From contig JAWLBR010000114.1 in NCBI GenBank assembly GCA_041687495.1, positions 1 to 8,141 of the forward strand: a DNA stretch of 8,141 bases, written 5' to 3'. The translations under genes were made by a program, and so were the position numbers. Under the pieces are notes generated by a model. It saw nothing but the letters and a program-made list of their open reading frames with translations, was not told the DNA's origin and made no database searches. Below are positions 5,544-8,141 of the stretch, piece after piece (position 1 is the first letter of the stretch; the number at the start of each line of letters is the position of its first letter). This DNA is from JAWLBR01 sp041687495. GTDB lineage: Bacteria; Bacillota; Limnochordia; DTU087; JAAYGB01.

Positions 5544-6332
5544 ATGATGCGTTCACTTTGGACTGCCGCGTCAGGGATGATGGCGCAGCAGTTGAGTATT
5601 GACACGATGTCCAACAACCTGGCTAACGTGAACACCACCGGATATAAAAAGAGCCGGGTCGACTTTCAGGATCTTCTTTACCAATCAGTACGCTATGCGG
5701 GAACGCCGGTGGCAGCGGGAGCTCAGATTCCCACTGGGATTCAAACTGGCCACGGTGTCCGGCCGGTGGCTACTCAGAAGATTTTTCAACAGGGAACCTT
5801 TAAGCAGACGGATAATCCACTGGACATCGTGATTGAAGGAGAAGGATTTTTCCAGGTCTTGCTTCCTGACGGGTCAACAGCGTACACTCGCGATGGAGCC
5901 TTCAAGAAGGACGGCGAGGGACGCATTGTCACCTCCGACGGCTTTCCCCTTGAGCCAGAGGTCCTAATTCCCGACGATGCGGTCAGCATCAATGTGGGGT
6001 CAGATGGGACTGTTTCGGTGCTGCGTTCAGGTGTGGATGAGCCGCAGACCGTAGGGCAGATCGATTTGGTTAGATTTATCAATCCGGCGGGCCTGCGCAG
6101 TATGGGCCGCAACCTAATGGCATCTTCGGTGGCTTCTGGGCCAGCGATTATTGGCACCCCAGGGCTTGATGGTTTTGGAGCACTGGCCCACGGGTACTTG
6201 GAGATGTCTAATGTCCAAGTGGTTGAAGAAATGGTAAATATGATTGTCGCACAGCGGGCTTATGAGACCAACTCCAAGGCTATTCAGGCTTCTGACGATA
6301 TGCTGCAGACGGCAAACAACCTGAGACGGTAG
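5544..6332 (+). CDS. flgG: Flagellar distal rod protein FlgG (FlhP)
   Basis: A 262-residue rod protein that forms the distal, drive-shaft part of the flagellar rod, around which the P and L rings assemble in diderms. The N-terminus MMRSLWTAASGM and SNNLANVNTTGYKKSR are characteristic of FlgG, as is the C-terminal GYLEMSNVQVVEEMVNMI followed by AYETNSKAIQASDDML. The middle contains GEGFFQVLLPDG and YTRDGAF. Length matches FlgG (about 260). GTG 5541, ATG 5544 and ATG 5547 are all in frame behind GGGAGGAAG (5529-5537); ATG 5544 is preferred because it gives the usual MMRSLW start at good spacing. It corresponds to B. subtilis FlhP by synteny. It is followed after 70 bases by flgA, the order seen in diderm flgF-G-A-H-I type clusters. 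Confidence 0.95.
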   Translation: MMRSLWTAASGMMAQQLSIDTMSNNLANVNTTGYKKSRVDFQDLLYQSVRYAGTPVAAGAQIPTGIQTGHGVRPVATQKIFQQGTFKQTDNPLDIVIEGEGFFQVLLPDGSTAYTRDGAFKKDGEGRIVTSDGFPLEPEVLIPDDAVSINVGSDGTVSVLRSGVDEPQTVGQIDLVRFINPAGLRSMGRNLMASSVASGPAIIGTPGLDGFGALAHGYLEMSNVQVVEEMVNMIVAQRAYETNSKAIQASDDMLQTANNLRR

Positions 6333-6402
6333 ACCGGTTTCATGAAAGCCAGGCTGAGGGGCACTGAACCACGAATCTAGAAACGCAGGGGATGGTGGCA
6401 GA

Positions 6403-7215
6403 GTGAGAAAGTGGGCCCATGTCCATATCCACCTGGTCGGGGTAATCTTGTTCATTTTCGCAGCGTCCGCTGGCGTCATGGCAGCAGAGGAGGTTCATAT
6501 TACCCTGAGGGACGGCTCCATTGTGACCGGAAGTGACGTGCTTCTGGGCCAGGTTGCCAGCATCACAGGAGCCGACCGGGAGCTGGTAGCTCGCTTAGGT
6601 CAGGTGGTAGTGGGTGTAGCTCCTGTACCAGGGCTTGACCGTAGCCTCAGCACCGGACATGTGGAGGTTAGGCTGCGGCAGGCGGGTTTCTCAACCCAAG
6701 GGATTCGGATTGCCACCGACAATGGCGGCTCGAAGATTGCGGTGCGCCGCTCTGATGTGGCGGAAGAGACAGCTGTGGAGAACGCTACAGCTGAGCCTCA
6801 AACTGATCAGGGTCGGTCGGAAGAGACTGTCCCCGTGTGGGTTGTGAAGGAGTCTGTGACTCGGCTTGAAGTTGTGGCTGCAGATAACCTGGAACGCAGT
6901 CGGATTTCGCCGCACAGATTCACTGGGACTCCAGTGATTGACCCTGACCAGATAAAAGGGATGCGAGCCTCTCGCTTCCTGCGAAGTGGGCGGGTCTTGA
7001 CCACCGATGACTTGGAGCCGATACCTTTGGTGACTAAGGGCGAAAAAGTGACGCTGAAAGCCGTAGTGGGTGCGGTGGAGGTTTCGGTAGTCGGGATCGC
7101 ACAAGCTGATGGTAATCAGGGAGACGTGATCCCGGTGACTAATGCCAGGACTGACAAAGAGGTACCGGCTGTGGTAAGCGGTCCCGGCGAAGTTGAGGCA
7201 AAGGTCCTGCCTTAG
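6403..7215 (+). CDS. flgA: Flagellar P-ring assembly chaperone FlgA
   Basis: A 270-residue exported protein that in known systems assists P-ring (FlgI) assembly in the periplasm. The GTG start follows an AGGGGATGG ribosome-binding site. A signal peptide is visible: basic/His start, hydrophobic core LVGVILFIFAA (11-21), and a likely cleavage after Ala27 or Ala28 (VMAA-EE). The N-terminal region contains LLGQVASITGADRELV and GVAPVPGLDR, typical of Firmicutes-type FlgA. A polar, acidic linker spans about 118-142. The C-terminal SAF/beta-clip domain (about 145-270) shows MRASRFLRSGRVLT, LVTKGEKVTL and GNQGDVIPVTNARTDK, the conserved FlgA core. FlgA is expected only where P and L rings exist, which matches the downstream genes. 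It is co-directional with flgG and probably in the same operon. Confidence 0.9.
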   Translation: MRKWAHVHIHLVGVILFIFAASAGVMAAEEVHITLRDGSIVTGSDVLLGQVASITGADRELVARLGQVVVGVAPVPGLDRSLSTGHVEVRLRQAGFSTQGIRIATDNGGSKIAVRRSDVAEETAVENATAEPQTDQGRSEETVPVWVVKESVTRLEVVAADNLERSRISPHRFTGTPVIDPDQIKGMRASRFLRSGRVLTTDDLEPIPLVTKGEKVTLKAVVGAVEVSVVGIAQADGNQGDVIPVTNARTDKEVPAVVSGPGEVEAKVLP

Positions 7216-7227
7216 TGACAGAAAGTG

Positions 7228-7236
7228 AAGGTGGAG
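7228..7236 (+). promoter_or_regulatory. Ribosome-binding site that fixes the flgH start
   Basis: AAGGTGGAG lies 6 bases before GTG 7243. The earlier in-frame GTG codons at 7225 and 7231 lie upstream of or inside this site, and no Shine-Dalgarno sequence precedes them. Start 7243 is therefore favoured. Confidence 0.7.
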
Positions 7237-7242
7237 TTACCC

Positions 7243-7848
7243 GTGACAAGCAAACTCATGGTGTTGGTGGCCAAAGTAAGCCTTGCTCTTTGCGTGGGAT
7301 TGATGCCGTTCTTCGCTCCTTTGACGGTCGACGCCCAGTCGTTGTGGAATAAAGGAGCAGGCGGCTCCATGTACAGCGACCATAAGGCTTTACGCATCGG
7401 AGATTTAGTCACGATCATTATAGTGGAGAGAACTGAAGCCAGCTCCTCTGCGCAAACCACGACTGGGAAAACGGCTGGAGTTGGAGTGGGACCGGGCGGA
7501 GGTCTACTGGACTTCATTCCGCTGGTTCAGGCAGAGGGCGGAGACAACTTCGACGCTGGGGGGACAACAACCCGTGGAGGCACTTTGTCTGCTAAGCTGA
7601 CTGCGGTGGTCAAAGACATAGAGCCCAACGGAAATTTACGCATCGAAGGTAAGCAGACCATTTTGGTGAACGGCGAAGAGCAGGAGATAGTGGTGTCCGG
7701 GCTGGTCAGAGCATCTGATGTCGCCGCTGATAACACTGTGTTGTCAACATACGTGGCGGATGCGACCATTTCATACAAGGGAGACGGTGCCCTGGGTGCT
7801 AAGCAAAAACCCGGTGTGCTCACCCGGATTCTGAACTGGGTCTTCTAA
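7243..7848 (+). CDS. flgH: Flagellar L-ring protein FlgH
   Basis: A 201-residue protein of the outer-membrane L ring, which acts as a bushing for the rod. The GTG start at 7243 is supported by the ribosome-binding site; GTG 7225 would add six residues. The signal peptide is hydrophobic over about residues 5-27 with a signal-peptidase-I-like site VDA-QS (after residue 31). The mature start QSLWNKGAGGSMYSDHKA, then LRIGDLVTIIIVERTEASS, is the FlgH signature. The C-terminal part has GNLRIEGKQTILVNGEEQEI, SGLVR and NTVLSTYVADATISYKGDG, all typical of the family. Unlike proteobacterial FlgH there is no lipobox. The only cysteine in the signal region (Cys17) is inside the hydrophobic core after Leu-Ala-Leu. 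It sits directly after flgA and before probable flgI. Confidence 0.93.
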   Translation: MTSKLMVLVAKVSLALCVGLMPFFAPLTVDAQSLWNKGAGGSMYSDHKALRIGDLVTIIIVERTEASSSAQTTTGKTAGVGVGPGGGLLDFIPLVQAEGGDNFDAGGTTTRGGTLSAKLTAVVKDIEPNGNLRIEGKQTILVNGEEQEIVVSGLVRASDVAADNTVLSTYVADATISYKGDGALGAKQKPGVLTRILNWVF

Positions 7849-7895
7849 GTCCCCGCCGTTTGTTTTTGAGCATTTATATGGCGATACACCGCCAC

Positions 7896-7905
7896 AGGGA
7901 GGAGG
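7896..7905 (+). promoter_or_regulatory. Ribosome-binding site for probable flgI
   Basis: AGGGAGGAGG is a near-ideal Shine-Dalgarno sequence, 9 bases before TTG 7915. It makes the TTG the best start, although an in-frame ATG occurs at 7951. Confidence 0.75.
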
Positions 7906-7914
7906 CGCACGGCG

Positions 7915-8141
7915 TTGACTGCAGCGGCAAAAACGCAGCGCACTACTTTAATGAGCACAGCAGCATCAGTTCTGCTGGCAGCCTTGTTCGTCCTGGCAGC
8001 CACAGCTTTTTTGACAGATCTAGTCAGTGCCTCCGAAGGGCCGCCCGTTTTCCAGCAGTTGCCGGCCTCAGATACTGAGGAGGCAGGGCCCGTCCAAGTT
8101 AATCCGGTTCGGGAACCGTTGCCTCAAGCAATAGCTCCGCT
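7915..8141 (+). CDS. flgI: Exported protein, probably flagellar P-ring protein FlgI (3' end outside window)
   Basis: The N-terminal 75 residues of an exported protein, cut by the window end. The TTG start is chosen from the strong ribosome-binding site; an ATG at 7951 is the alternative. The signal peptide has basic residues (Lys6, Arg9), a long hydrophobic core (about 14-33, ASVLLAALFVLAATAF) and a likely cleavage site VSA-SE after residue 39. The rest is a Pro-, Gln- and Glu-rich stretch (SEGPPVFQQLPASD, then NPVREPLPQ). None of the conserved FlgI body is inside the window, so the name is inferred from gene order: flgI normally follows flgA and flgH. If correct, it would form the P ring in the peptidoglycan layer. 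The Pro-rich lead-in is longer than in E. coli FlgI, where the conserved RIRDL segment follows the signal peptide at once. Confidence 0.6.
   Translation, partial: MTAAAKTQRTTLMSTAASVLLAALFVLAATAFLTDLVSASEGPPVFQQLPASDTEEAGPVQVNPVREPLPQAIAP

Noticed and set aside
7860..8078. 72-codon open frame with an ATG or TTG start near the window end
   Set aside because: It lies in a different frame from the exported protein starting at TTG 7915, which has a near-perfect ribosome-binding site and a convincing signal peptide.

Overview
The window looks like part of a chromosome from an endospore-forming member of the Bacillota (Firmicutes) that probably has an outer membrane. The gene order follows the conserved Bacillus/Clostridium string atpD-atpC-(ywmB)-(spoIIQ)-spoIIID-mbl-flhO-flhP. 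Directly behind it come flgA, flgH and the start of a likely flgI, which encode the flagellar P- and L-ring system. Those rings are normally needed only where the flagellum crosses peptidoglycan and an outer membrane. The DNA is moderately GC-rich by eye and all genes are on the + strand. Several start codons are TTG or GTG, each behind a clear Shine-Dalgarno sequence. The exact lineage cannot be read from the window; diderm, sporulating Firmicutes groups are the natural candidates.

Layout. (1) 1-919: the 3' end of atpD (F1 beta) and atpC (F1 epsilon), closed by a strong intrinsic terminator. (2) 987-2948: a membrane-anchored exported protein in the YwmB position and a SpoIIQ-type M23 (LytM) protein whose zinc and catalytic residues are mostly lost, closed by another terminator. 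The murA and spoIID genes often found between these two are absent. (3) 3011-3358: spoIIID with a plausible sigma-E promoter. (4) 3359-4622: an RNA-structure-rich leader, then mbl (MreB family), closed by a terminator. (5) 4603-8141: a sigma-28 (SigD/FliA) type promoter lying inside the mbl terminator, followed by flhO (flgF-like), flgG/flhP, flgA, flgH and the beginning of probable flgI.

How the genes work together. The ATP synthase genes are the end of a housekeeping operon. SpoIIQ-like and SpoIIID serve engulfment/channel formation and mother-cell gene control in sporulation, and Mbl guides side-wall synthesis. The flagellar operon makes the rod (FlhO, FlgG), the periplasmic P-ring chaperone (FlgA), the L ring (FlgH) and probably the P ring (FlgI). 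The most notable features are the flagellar ring genes placed behind a classical Firmicutes sporulation/cell-shape locus, a FlgH without a lipobox, the terminator/sigma-28 promoter overlap and the apparently dead SpoIIQ-type peptidase. No CRISPR array, mobile element, tRNA or rRNA was seen. No intergenic stretch exceeds 300 bases.
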